Shown: positions 1 to 5,791, numbered from the stretch's first letter. The stretch is 7,538 nt of DNA from Candidatus Woesearchaeota archaeon (GCA_018303045.1 JAGVYX010000032.1:1-7538); one strand, 5' to 3'. The notes: generated by a model not told the origin, from the sequence alone. A program made the numbers and translations.

Positions 1-245
1 CCTAATTTTCCATCAACAATAAGGTCAGAGAAAACTTCTAAAACTCCGCCGATGCCCAGAGCGCCGGCTTTTACCTGGCTGACGGAACCAACATTTATCG
101 GCGCTTCCACATTGCCAGCCGGCGGCGCCACAGTCGGCTCTGTCCAGACCCAAGCAACAAACCCGGCCAGAAAAAGCATGGCGACGATCTGGGGGAAGTA
201 TTTGCCTGCCCGCCGAAGCGAATTGGGTGAAGTAAAGAATAACAT
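1..245 (-). CDS. Partial N-terminal part of an anchored surface/secreted protein (3' end beyond window)
   Basis: Only the first 81 codons are visible; the frame stays open to the left edge. The N-terminus has a short basic stretch (residues about 10-15, with LRRAGK) followed by a hydrophobic segment of about 15 residues (IVAMLFLAGFVAWVW). This looks like a signal peptide or an uncleaved membrane anchor. After it comes WTEPTVAPPAGNVEAPINV, then GSVSQVKAGALGIGGVLEV and a start of beta-rich sequence ending in IVDGKL. I recognise this Pro-Gly-Asn 'APINVGS...Q.K.G.LG' pattern from proteins that recur in Parcubacteria genomes, where they are hypothetical surface, pilin-like or fibre-like proteins; this is from memory and unverified. 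ATG at 245 was chosen because it lies 8 nt after the hepT stop. A TTG at 257 overlapping that stop is an alternative. No clear Shine-Dalgarno is present. Function unknown; surface display is inferred from the anchor. Confidence 0.75.
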   Translation of the reverse strand, partial: MLFFTSPNSLRRAGKYFPQIVAMLFLAGFVAWVWTEPTVAPPAGNVEAPINVGSVSQVKAGALGIGGVLEVFSDLIVDGKL

Positions 246-253
246 AAATATAC

Positions 254-703
254 TCAAAATTTAATTCTTTTCTGCCGATTGTTTTTATCGCTGAATTTTT
301 CCACCGCCGTTAAATAAACCGGTAGCTCTTTAGAAACATTTTTTAGCTCGTTGTAAATCTTTTTCTCATCAATGGCGTCGTATTCGTGGGCTAAACGGTT
401 TCTTAAGCCGGCCAAACGAGCAAAACGTTTGGCTAAATCGTGCGATATAATCCTCAACTCGCCCAACATTCTGAACGAAGAAAAGTAATCCTCCGGGGGC
501 GCATGGCCGCTTTCAATAATCAAGTGGAAGTTGATATCTATCATCCGACCGATAATCCTTTCCAAATATCTTTCAGCTAGAGCTTCGTACTCAGACTTCT
601 TCTTATATTCTTGCCAAGAGAGCATGGAAATTGATCTAACTTTTTCTAGGTCCCTGATGATTAAATTGATTTTCCTGAATATCAATTTTTTATCTATGGC
701 CAT
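254..703 (-). CDS. hepT: HepT-like HEPN-domain ribonuclease toxin (DUF86)
   Basis: A 149-residue, all-helical protein with the HEPN catalytic motif RX4HXY: R101-N-R-L-A-H106-E-Y108, in the segment GLRNRLAHEYDAI. In characterised HepT toxins this motif forms the RNase site. The tyrosine is the residue that the partner MntA modifies with AMP, which switches the toxin off. All motif residues are intact, so the toxin should be active. Length is near the family norm (about 130-150). The gene starts inside the end of mntA (14-nt overlap). The bases before its ATG read CTCTCC, which is not a Shine-Dalgarno, so translation probably depends on coupling to mntA. The stop TGA at 254-256 lies just before the next gene. 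Target RNA cannot be told from sequence; tRNA cleavage is reported for some relatives. Confidence 0.9.
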   Translation of the reverse strand: MAIDKKLIFRKINLIIRDLEKVRSISMLSWQEYKKKSEYEALAERYLERIIGRMIDINFHLIIESGHAPPEDYFSSFRMLGELRIISHDLAKRFARLAGLRNRLAHEYDAIDEKKIYNELKNVSKELPVYLTAVEKFSDKNNRQKRIKF

Positions 704-1115
704 AGGAGAGTTGTTTTAAGTAGCGGCGAACGCCCATCTCCTCCAACTTAAAATAAGGCAAATAATCCTGGAAATATTTAAACGCTCTTAACCTAACCTC
801 AATAAACTTCTCTAATGTTCCGGAAAGAAGCAGAGCGTTATCGCAGACCCTCTTTAAGAGCAGGGGGTTAGCTTTATTAATAAAAGAGAGATCGATTTCT
901 TTTCCGGAAAAAACCTCGCTCAAATCAGAGATTAAAGAGGAATATTTATCTAGATTAAAATCTTTGCTGCGTCCTGGTAAAACTGCGATGTCTAAATCGC
1001 TATCTTGACGCGCTTTCCCGCCAATCTGCGAGCCGAAAGCCAAAATCAGCTCCAAATCGTACTTTTGAGCGATTTTCTTAAGCAAGGATTTTTTCTTCGG
1101 AGCTATGATTTCCAT
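690..1115 (-). CDS. mntA: MntA-like minimal nucleotidyltransferase antitoxin
   Basis: A 141-residue protein of the minimal nucleotidyltransferase (MNT) fold. The GSX10DXD signature is complete: G28-S29, then ten residues, then D40-L-D42 (segment FGSQIGGKARQDSDLDIAVL). A third metal-ligand aspartate is D75, in KEIDLSFIN. In the established type VII MntA/HepT system this enzyme transfers AMP from ATP to the tyrosine of the HepT RX4HXY motif and neutralises it. The C-terminal half, with LLKRVCDNALLLSG and then EKFIEVRLRAF, fits the helical tail of the family. The gene begins 88 nt after clpP ends. The bases before ATG read GAAGAAGGT directly abutting the start, a poor ribosome site. A TATTAT hexamer ends 10 nt upstream and might give a nearly leaderless transcript. 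The neighbouring hepT makes this assignment strong; a lone MNT would be ambiguous. Confidence 0.9.
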   Translation of the reverse strand: MEIIAPKKKSLLKKIAQKYDLELILAFGSQIGGKARQDSDLDIAVLPGRSKDFNLDKYSSLISDLSEVFSGKEIDLSFINKANPLLLKRVCDNALLLSGTLEKFIEVRLRAFKYFQDYLPYFKLEEMGVRRYLKQLSYGHR

Positions 1116-1175
1116 ACCTTCTTCAATAATAACACAAATTAGACATCATCGCCCCTAGCGCAAATTTTCCAGGCT

Positions 1176-1200
1176 AGTTGCTCGGCTAAGCGGAACAACT
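1176..1200 (-). other. Hairpin just after clpP
   Basis: An 8-bp stem with one G-U wobble (AGTTGTTC paired to GAGCAACT) and a 9-nt loop, starting 3 nt after the clpP stop codon. No T-tract follows on the minus strand, so it is not a standard intrinsic terminator. It could be a weak terminator or an RNA 3'-end structure that protects the clpP message, or it could be chance. It lies in the 88-nt gap (1116-1203) between clpP and mntA, which holds nothing else convincing. Confidence 0.3.
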
Positions 1201-1203
1201 GCT

Positions 1204-1788
1204 CTATTCCTTGGTTTTAATCACTTCGTCAATTATGCCATATTCTTTCGCTTCATTGGCATCAAGATAAAAATCCCTGTCGGTATCTCTTTCCACTTTT
1301 TCCAGAGATTGGCCGGTATGTTTGGCTAAAATTTTGTTTAATTTTTCTTTTATTTTAATAATTTGTTTTGCCGTAATTTCAATCTCTACGGCTTCGCCGG
1401 AAACCCCGCCCGCCACCTGGTGCATCATAATCTGGGAATTCGGCAAAGCAAACCTCTTTCCTTTTGCTCCGGCAGCCAAAAGCGTGGCTCCCATAGAAGC
1501 GGCTAACCCCACGCAAACCGTTGAAATGGGGCACTTTACGTACTGCATGGTATCGTAAATAGCTAAACCGGCGGTAACGGAACCGCCGGGAGTGTTTATG
1601 TAAATCTGGATATCTTTATCGGGGTCTTTTGAAGCCAAAAAAAGCATCTGGGCGATAATGGAATTGGCCGCCTGATCGGTTACGGGACCAACTAAAAATA
1701 TTATTCTTTCCTTTAACAATCTTGAATATATGTCGTAGGCCCTTTCGCCGTATTGAGATTTTTCAATGACAGTGGGTATAAGGTTCAT
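1204..1788 (-). CDS. clpP: ATP-dependent Clp protease proteolytic subunit ClpP
   Basis: A full-length (194-residue) ClpP serine peptidase. It forms the barrel-shaped chamber that degrades proteins fed to it by an AAA+ unfoldase such as ClpX or ClpC. The catalytic triad is complete: Ser98 in GLAASMGATLL, His123 in SQIMMHQ, and Asp172 in RDTDRDFYLDANEA, one position off E. coli mature numbering (97/122/171). The oxyanion/strand motif INTPGGSVTAGLAIYDTM is also intact. The N-terminus (MNLIPTVIEKSQYGERAYDIYSRLL) begins as in ordinary ClpP with little or no propeptide. The ATG overlaps the stop of the upstream trigger-factor-like gene (ATGA) and has no Shine-Dalgarno, so coupled translation is likely. 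The tig-clpP order is the classic one, but clpX does not follow here. The handle loop reads HQVAGGVSGEAVEIEI, slightly unlike the usual HQPxGGxxGQAxDIEI. Confidence 0.97.
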   Translation of the reverse strand: MNLIPTVIEKSQYGERAYDIYSRLLKERIIFLVGPVTDQAANSIIAQMLFLASKDPDKDIQIYINTPGGSVTAGLAIYDTMQYVKCPISTVCVGLAASMGATLLAAGAKGKRFALPNSQIMMHQVAGGVSGEAVEIEITAKQIIKIKEKLNKILAKHTGQSLEKVERDTDRDFYLDANEAKEYGIIDEVIKTKE

Positions 1789-2330
1789 GAATTTAAATTT
1801 TCTAAAAAATTAAGGGTTTTTTCGTTCCTGACGATATCTTTAGTGTATTCTTTTAATTGTTCGCGGTCAATATTTTGCGCATCGGGAAAATTTTTAATTA
1901 TTGCTTCTTCTTCTTTACTAATCTCTTCTTCCGAAACATTGATATTCTCTTTTTCGGCAATTTCTTTTAAAACCAAAAAGCCGATTATTCTCTTTTTAGC
2001 CGCCGGTAGCAAAGAGTCGTAAAGTTCTTTTTCCGTTTTATTAATCTTTTTCAGATAATCCTCAAAAGAAATTCTGAAAGCCCGGGAAACCTGCTGTTTC
2101 AAACCGTCCAAAATCAAACCTCTTTCTCTTTCAATAAGGTCATCGGGAATATTCGCATCAGAACCTTCCGAAATCTTTTCTAAAATTTCCTGTCTTACCC
2201 TTTCTTTTTCCATCCTTTCTTTTTCTTTTCTTAATCTCTCTATTTCCTCAGGCAAAACCTTAATCTCTCCCCTCTTGATTTGGAAAGCAATCTTTTTGTA
2301 ATCCGGAATGTTTTTAATTGACGCCTGCAT
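1785..2330 (-). CDS. tig: Stand-alone trigger-factor C-terminal chaperone domain (truncated Tig)
   Basis: A 181-residue, highly charged helical protein. Residues about 45-145 match the trigger factor C-terminal domain: RQEILEKI, then IPDDLIERERGLILDGL, then FEDYLKKINKTEKELYDSL, PAAKKRI and LKEIAEKENINVSEEEI. Known trigger factor has a ribosome-binding N-domain (about 1-112), a PPIase domain (about 150-245) and a C-domain built from about 113-149 and 246-end that does most client holding. Here the first two are absent. The N-terminus (IPDYKKIAFQIKRGE) resembles the linker that normally follows the N-domain, joined directly to the second C-domain part. No room exists upstream for a lost N-terminus: hppA ends 6 nt before the ATG. 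Position before clpP, with a 4-nt overlap, supports a tig origin. It may be a soluble holdase that no longer docks on ribosomes; a separate SurA-like protein is a less likely alternative. No Shine-Dalgarno is visible. Confidence 0.75.
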   Translation of the reverse strand: MQASIKNIPDYKKIAFQIKRGEIKVLPEEIERLRKEKERMEKERVRQEILEKISEGSDANIPDDLIERERGLILDGLKQQVSRAFRISFEDYLKKINKTEKELYDSLLPAAKKRIIGFLVLKEIAEKENINVSEEEISKEEEAIIKNFPDAQNIDREQLKEYTKDIVRNEKTLNFLENLNS

Positions 2331-2336
2331 AAAAGT

Positions 2337-4319
2337 TTATACGATAAAACTGACGATCAGCAAGGCAACAATATTAAGCACTTTTATCATCGGATTGATG
2401 GCAGGGCCGGCAGTATCTTTATAGGGATCGCCTATGGTGTCGCCAGTTACCGCCGCCTGATGCGCCGGCGAACCCTTGCCGCCAAAATTCCCCTCTTCAA
2501 TGTATTTCTTGGCATTATCCCAGGCAGCTCCTCCTGAAGTCATGGAAATGGCAACGAAGACGCCGGTGATAATGCTTCCGATTAGAAGTCCGCCGAGAGC
2601 TTCGGGACCCAGGATAAATCCGACCAAAACCGGGACCACCACCGGAATAAACGCCGGAACTATCATTTCCTTAAGAGCCGATTTTGTAACAATATCAACG
2701 CATTTGCCGTATTCGGGCTTTGCTTTTTCTTCCATGATGCCGGGAATTTCCTTAAATTGCCGCCTCACTTCTTCCACTACTTTGGCTCCGGCTTTGGCGA
2801 CAGCCGTCATAGCGAAAGAACTGAACAAGTAAGGCAACAAGCCTCCTATAAAAAGCCCGATCAGCACCTTGTAATCTTCAAGGAAAAATAGAACTTTTGT
2901 TCCAAGGTTTTCAATTTCCTGCGTATAAGCCGAAAACAAAACCAGCGCCGCCAAGGCGGCGGAAGCTATGGCATAGGCCTTAGTGACGGCCTTGGTAATG
3001 TTTCCCACGGAGTCAAGCGAATCGGTAACTTTTCTGATCTCATCGGGCAGGCCGGCCATTTCGGCGATACCGGAAGCGTTATCCGTAATAGGACCGTAAG
3101 AATCCATGGCCACAATCATTCCAGCCAAAGAGAGCATTGAAACTACGGCGACCGAAAGCCCTGTCATGCCGCCGGCCAAAAAGCTTACTAAAATTCCCAA
3201 ACAAATCAAAATAACCGGAAAAGCCGTAGATTTCATGCCGACAGCCAGCCCGGTGATTATATTGGTGGCGTGTCCTGTTTGGGAGGCCTCGGCAATTGAT
3301 CTCACCGGCCTATATTTTTTTGAAGTATAATATTCGGTGATTAAAAACATTCCGCCGGCCAAAAATAATCCCATTAAAGCCGGCAAGTAAACCTGCCAAA
3401 AAGAAAAGCCTAAAGAAGGAGCGAAATTTCTGACAACCCACAAAAATCCGAAAGCTGAAAGTAATCCGGAAACAATCAAGCCCCTGTAAAGAGCCGACAT
3501 AATGGATTGGTTCTTCGGTAATTTAACGAAAAAGCTGGCGAAAATAGAAGATAAAATAGATACGCCTCCCATAAAAAGAGGCAGGAGCAAAGCGAATAAA
3601 TTTCCCGGAAAAATTAAAGAGCCGAGGACCATGGCGGCCACCATGCTCACCACGTAAGTTTCAAAAAGATCGGCGGCCATGCCGGCGCAATCACCTACGT
3701 TATCCCCCACCAAATCAGCTATAACAGCCGGATTTCTCGGGTCGTCTTCGGGAATTCCTTTTTCAATTTTGCCGACTAAATCAGCTCCGACATCCGCGGC
3801 TTTCGTATAAATTCCTCCGCCAAGACGCGCAAAAACGGAAATCAAAGATGCCCCGAATCCCAAAGCGATTAAAGCCTTTAAGTCGTGAGTTAAAAAATAA
3901 AATCCGGAAACGGCCAAAAGCCCTAATCCGGCTACAAGAAATCCTGTTACCGAACCGCCCATAAAGGCTAAGTTCAGGGCCGGACCCAATCCTTTTTTAG
4001 CGGCTTCAGCTACTTTAACATTGGCGTGAGTTGAGGTAATCATGCCCGCAAAACCGGCGAGAGCGGAAAATGAAGCTCCTAATAAAAATCCTAAACCGGT
4101 TTTGAACCCTAATAATATCCAAAGTAGAACAAATAAAATAACGGCTACGATACCTACGGTTTTATACTGCCTCTTCAAAAAAGCCATGGCTCCTTCTCTG
4201 ATGTATTTGGAAATTGCCACCATTTTTCCCGAACCGGAAGGAGCTGATTTAATGCGTTGCGCCAGGAAAACTGTGAAGACTAAGGCGAACACGGAAACGA
4301 TAATGGGAATATAAAACAT
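2337..4319 (-). CDS. hppA: Membrane-bound proton-translocating pyrophosphatase (K+-independent type)
   Basis: A 660-residue multi-spanning (about 16 helices) integral membrane pyrophosphatase. It hydrolyses PPi in the cytoplasm and pumps cations, normally H+, out across the membrane. Signatures are intact: DVGADLVGKIEKGIPEDDPRN (from residue 176, PPi/Mg binding), DLVGDNVGDCAGMAADLFE (202-220, with pore-lining Glu220), MDSYGPITDNASGIAEMAG (405-423), and near the C-terminus DNAKKYIE (601-608) and GDTIGDPYKDTAGP (626-639). In the segment GNITKAVTKAYAIASA, Lys443 and Thr446 occupy the positions that in K+-dependent enzymes hold Ala and Gly/Ala. This is the known mark of the K+-independent, H+-pumping subfamily. 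Two glycines usually present there (TKGYAIGSA) are alanines. The length is complete and near the bacterial norm. It starts 60 AT-rich nt after nusA without a Shine-Dalgarno, and is followed after 6 nt by the tig-like gene. PPi made by biosynthesis would be recycled into ion gradient. Confidence 0.97.
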   Translation of the reverse strand: MFYIPIIVSVFALVFTVFLAQRIKSAPSGSGKMVAISKYIREGAMAFLKRQYKTVGIVAVILFVLLWILLGFKTGLGFLLGASFSALAGFAGMITSTHANVKVAEAAKKGLGPALNLAFMGGSVTGFLVAGLGLLAVSGFYFLTHDLKALIALGFGASLISVFARLGGGIYTKAADVGADLVGKIEKGIPEDDPRNPAVIADLVGDNVGDCAGMAADLFETYVVSMVAAMVLGSLIFPGNLFALLLPLFMGGVSILSSIFASFFVKLPKNQSIMSALYRGLIVSGLLSAFGFLWVVRNFAPSLGFSFWQVYLPALMGLFLAGGMFLITEYYTSKKYRPVRSIAEASQTGHATNIITGLAVGMKSTAFPVILICLGILVSFLAGGMTGLSVAVVSMLSLAGMIVAMDSYGPITDNASGIAEMAGLPDEIRKVTDSLDSVGNITKAVTKAYAIASAALAALVLFSAYTQEIENLGTKVLFFLEDYKVLIGLFIGGLLPYLFSSFAMTAVAKAGAKVVEEVRRQFKEIPGIMEEKAKPEYGKCVDIVTKSALKEMIVPAFIPVVVPVLVGFILGPEALGGLLIGSIITGVFVAISMTSGGAAWDNAKKYIEEGNFGGKGSPAHQAAVTGDTIGDPYKDTAGPAINPMIKVLNIVALLIVSFIV

Positions 4320-4379
4320 ATTGGTTAAAATTCTAAATTCTAATATCGAAATTCGAAATAATATTTAAATTATAATTTT
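4320..4379 (-). promoter_or_regulatory. AT-rich nusA-hppA spacer with possible hppA -10
   Basis: This 60-nt gap is almost all A and T. On the minus strand it contains a perfect TATAAT hexamer (4369-4374), but no matching -35 lies at 16-18 nt upstream, so the hexamer may be chance in AT-rich DNA. No T-tract hairpin separates nusA from hppA, so readthrough from nusA into hppA is the simpler reading. A small repeat at 4331-4357 is listed separately. Confidence 0.25.
4331..4357. repeat. Degenerate TTCTAA/TTCGAA repeat with imperfect dyad
   Basis: On the plus strand four short units follow one another: TTCTAAA, TTCTAATA, TCGAAA, TTCGAA. The first two and last two units are near copies within each pair, and the two pairs are near mirror complements, so the whole forms an imperfect inverted repeat. 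Pairing is interrupted at several positions, so it is not a strong RNA hairpin. It lies entirely in the nusA-hppA spacer. Similar low-complexity AT units between genes are, from memory, seen in some Parcubacteria genomes. Confidence 0.4.
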
Positions 4380-5693
4380 CTAAACTGCTTCGGTTTTTTT
4401 CTTGGCGGCTCTTTTCTTTTTTGGTTTCTCTTCCTTGCCCGCCGGCTTGTCCGCCGTAGCTTCAGCGGAGGTGGAAGCCTCGGCGGAGGCGGGTTTCTCC
4501 TCTTTTACCTCCTCTATTTTTTCTTCCTTCTCTGTCTCAACTTCCGCTATTCCCGCCTGTTCCGGGCTTCTTACGTCTATTTTCCAGCCGGTTAATTTCG
4601 CGGCCAATCTGACATTCTGGCCTTCTTTCCCGATAGCCAATGAAAGTTGATCATCCGGAACAATAGCCAATGCTTTATTCCTGGGCAAAATTCTGACTTC
4701 AACAACTTTAGCCGGAGACAAGGCGTTGGCGATATATTCTTCGGGCGCTTCTTTCCATTCAATAATATCAATCTTTTCCCCGCCTATCTCATTGATTACG
4801 GCTGAAACTCTTGTCCCCCTTTGGCCAACCATCGAGCCGATGGGATCCACGCCTTCAGCCAAGGAAACAACCGCTATTTTAGAGCGCGAACCCGGTTCCC
4901 TGGCCACGGATTTTACAACTACCGTGCCGGCGGAAACCTCTGGAACCTCCAGTTCAAAAAGCTTGGAAATAAGCTTGGGGTAAGCGCGCGACAAAAGAAT
5001 GGCCGGACCCTTCGGGGTTTCTTCCACGCTCAAAAGATAAACCTTAAGACGCTGGCCCTGTCTGTAGAATTCTCCGGGAACCTGTTCTTCTCTCGGCAAT
5101 AAACCCAGGGTTTTGCCAATATCCATAAAAACAACATTGCTCTCCACCCTCTGAACGATGCCGGAGAGTATCTCGCCCTCTTTTGACTTAAACTCCGAAA
5201 AGATAAATTCCCTTTCCGCCTCTTTTATTCTCTGCAAGATTACTTGCTTGGCCGTTTGAGCGGCGATTCTGCCGTAATCTTCCTTAGCTTCCAAGGCCAG
5301 CTCCAGGTCTTCGCCGGCTTTAATTTTAGAATTTATTTTCTTGGCATCTCCCAGCATGATGTGCTTTTCCGGATTGAAACGAACCCTTACATCGCCTTCT
5401 TCTGCCGCTTCCCGCCCAGAAGCTTCCGGGCGAAGCTCGCCCTCTTTGAGGGCGGCCAGCTCTTCTTCGGTATAAATCATATCCTCGGTTAAAACCTGCT
5501 TTACCTGCCAAAACTTAACCGAGCCTGACTCGGTATCAAGTTTGGCTTTTACGATTTGGCCTTTTTCGCCGTAATCTTTTTTATAAGCGGCGGCTAAGGC
5601 CATTTCAATTGTTTCAAATACTTTCTCTTTGGAGATGCCTTTTTCTTCCGCAATCTGGGCAATCGCCGCCGTAAAATTTTTGATGTCAAACAT
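4380..5693 (-). CDS. nusA: Transcription termination/antitermination factor NusA
   Basis: NusA binds RNA polymerase and nascent RNA, promoting pausing, hairpin-dependent termination and antitermination. Domains from the chosen start (437 residues): N-terminal RNAP-binding domain (1 to about 165), S1 (about 172-240, EGEILSGIVQRVESNVVFMD), KH1 (about 241-315, with PIGSMVGQRGTRV), KH2 (about 316-377, with LAIGKEGQNVRLAAKLTGWK). A low-complexity Glu/Lys/Ala tail (378-437) ends in KKKRAAKKK. ATG 5693 (MFDIKNF) was chosen because NusA homologues begin this way; the frame is open 72 nt further upstream, but that extension is not NusA-like and crosses the leader hairpin. Two GC-rich palindromic segments are translated in frame: residues about 80-96 within the N-terminal domain and about 401-419 in the tail. 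The usual rimP and infB neighbours are absent. No Shine-Dalgarno is seen before the start. Confidence 0.96.
   Translation of the reverse strand: MFDIKNFTAAIAQIAEEKGISKEKVFETIEMALAAAYKKDYGEKGQIVKAKLDTESGSVKFWQVKQVLTEDMIYTEEELAALKEGELRPEASGREAAEEGDVRVRFNPEKHIMLGDAKKINSKIKAGEDLELALEAKEDYGRIAAQTAKQVILQRIKEAEREFIFSEFKSKEGEILSGIVQRVESNVVFMDIGKTLGLLPREEQVPGEFYRQGQRLKVYLLSVEETPKGPAILLSRAYPKLISKLFELEVPEVSAGTVVVKSVAREPGSRSKIAVVSLAEGVDPIGSMVGQRGTRVSAVINEIGGEKIDIIEWKEAPEEYIANALSPAKVVEVRILPRNKALAIVPDDQLSLAIGKEGQNVRLAAKLTGWKIDVRSPEQAGIAEVETEKEEKIEEVKEEKPASAEASTSAEATADKPAGKEEKPKKKRAAKKKTEAV
4438..4493. repeat. Nested GC-rich palindromic element inside the nusA tail
   Basis: Three nested arm pairs lie in a 56-nt stretch: CCCGCC (4438-4443) with GGCGGG (4488-4493); TCCGCCG (4450-4456) with CGGCGGA (4481-4487); GCTTC (4459-4463) with GAAGC (4474-4478). 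The stretch is far richer in G and C than the flanking Lys/Glu-coding DNA. It is read in frame as ASAEASTSAEATADKPAG. I recall this peptide pattern at the ends of many unrelated CPR proteins, which suggests a dispersed repeat; that recollection is unverified. Confidence 0.65.
5407..5436. repeat. GC-rich near-palindrome inside the nusA N-terminal region
   Basis: A 30-nt imperfect inverted repeat: GCTTC (5407-5411) pairs with GAAGC (5432-5436), GCCC (5414-5417) with GGGC (5428-5431), and the centre GAAGCTTC (5419-5426) is itself a perfect palindrome. It is read in frame as LRPEASGREA, a peptide string I recall from other CPR proteins. It falls in an extra acidic stretch of NusA (residues about 72-105) that typical NusA proteins lack or have shorter. 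Confidence 0.6.
5438..5454. repeat. Perfect 7-bp hairpin adjoining the nusA palindrome
   Basis: CGCCCTC (5438-5444) and GAGGGCG (5448-5454) pair perfectly around a TTT loop. It directly follows the 5407-5436 palindrome, so the two may form one composite element within nusA (residues about 80-86, ALKEGE). There is no T-tract next to it, so it is not an intrinsic terminator. Confidence 0.5.
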
Positions 5694-5704
5694 AACTGTA
5701 ATAT

Positions 5705-5733
5705 TTAAAAAATAAATCCGTCTTCCAACGGAT
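5705..5733 (-). terminator. Hairpin plus T-tract in the nusA leader (possible attenuator)
   Basis: On the minus strand, ATCCGT and ACGGAT (5716-5721 and 5728-5733) form a 6-bp stem, extended by a T-G pair to close a GGAA loop of the GNRA type. TTATTTTTT follows at once. This is the layout of a weak intrinsic terminator. It lies wholly within the leader, 22 nt before the nusA ATG and downstream of the candidate promoter. In Bacillus subtilis NusA is known to limit its own synthesis through NusA-dependent termination in its leader, so a similar control is plausible here. It could instead be a backup terminator for the upstream unit. Confidence 0.5.
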
Positions 5734-5763
5734 AAAAAATCGTGACTTCCTGAAACTAATCTC

Positions 5764-5791
5764 ATACTACCAAAATAAAAAAAGATGTCAA
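5764..5791 (-). promoter_or_regulatory. nusA: Candidate nusA promoter
   Basis: On the minus strand a perfect -35 TTGACA (5786-5791) is followed after 16 nt by TAGTAT (5764-5769), a 4-of-6 match to TATAAT. Transcription would start near 5757, giving a leader of about 65 nt that includes the 5716-5733 hairpin. A promoter is needed here because a strong terminator ends the preceding unit. The -35 lies within the terminator stem, so the match may be a by-product of the stem sequence. Confidence 0.35.

Noticed and set aside
255..257. TTG start overlapping the hepT stop for the left-edge gene
   Set aside because: Possible, but ATG at 245 is in frame, close to the stop and leaves a standard signal-anchor length.
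52..264. Plus-strand 70-residue open frame at the left edge
   Set aside because: It is antisense to the anchored surface-protein gene, whose minus-strand translation has a clear membrane segment and lineage-typical pattern; the plus frame has no recognisable features.
1116..1139. TATTAT as a strong mntA promoter
   Set aside because: No -35 at suitable spacing was found and the hexamer is only 10 nt from the ATG; kept only as a remark under mntA.
2946..2962. GCCGCC-AA-GGCGGC hairpin in hppA
   Set aside because: It codes for an alanine-rich membrane helix (ASAALAAL) where GCC/GCG codons make such repeats by chance.
1322..4314. Several plus-strand open frames of 70-120 residues across clpP, the tig-like gene and hppA
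   Set aside because: All lie opposite strongly recognised genes and show compositions expected of complementary strands; none has a ribosome site or recognisable motif.
5694..5765. 24-residue N-terminal extension of nusA from an upstream ATG
   Set aside because: The added residues do not resemble NusA, the extension overlaps the candidate -10 and leader hairpin, and MFDIKNF at 5693 is the usual NusA beginning.
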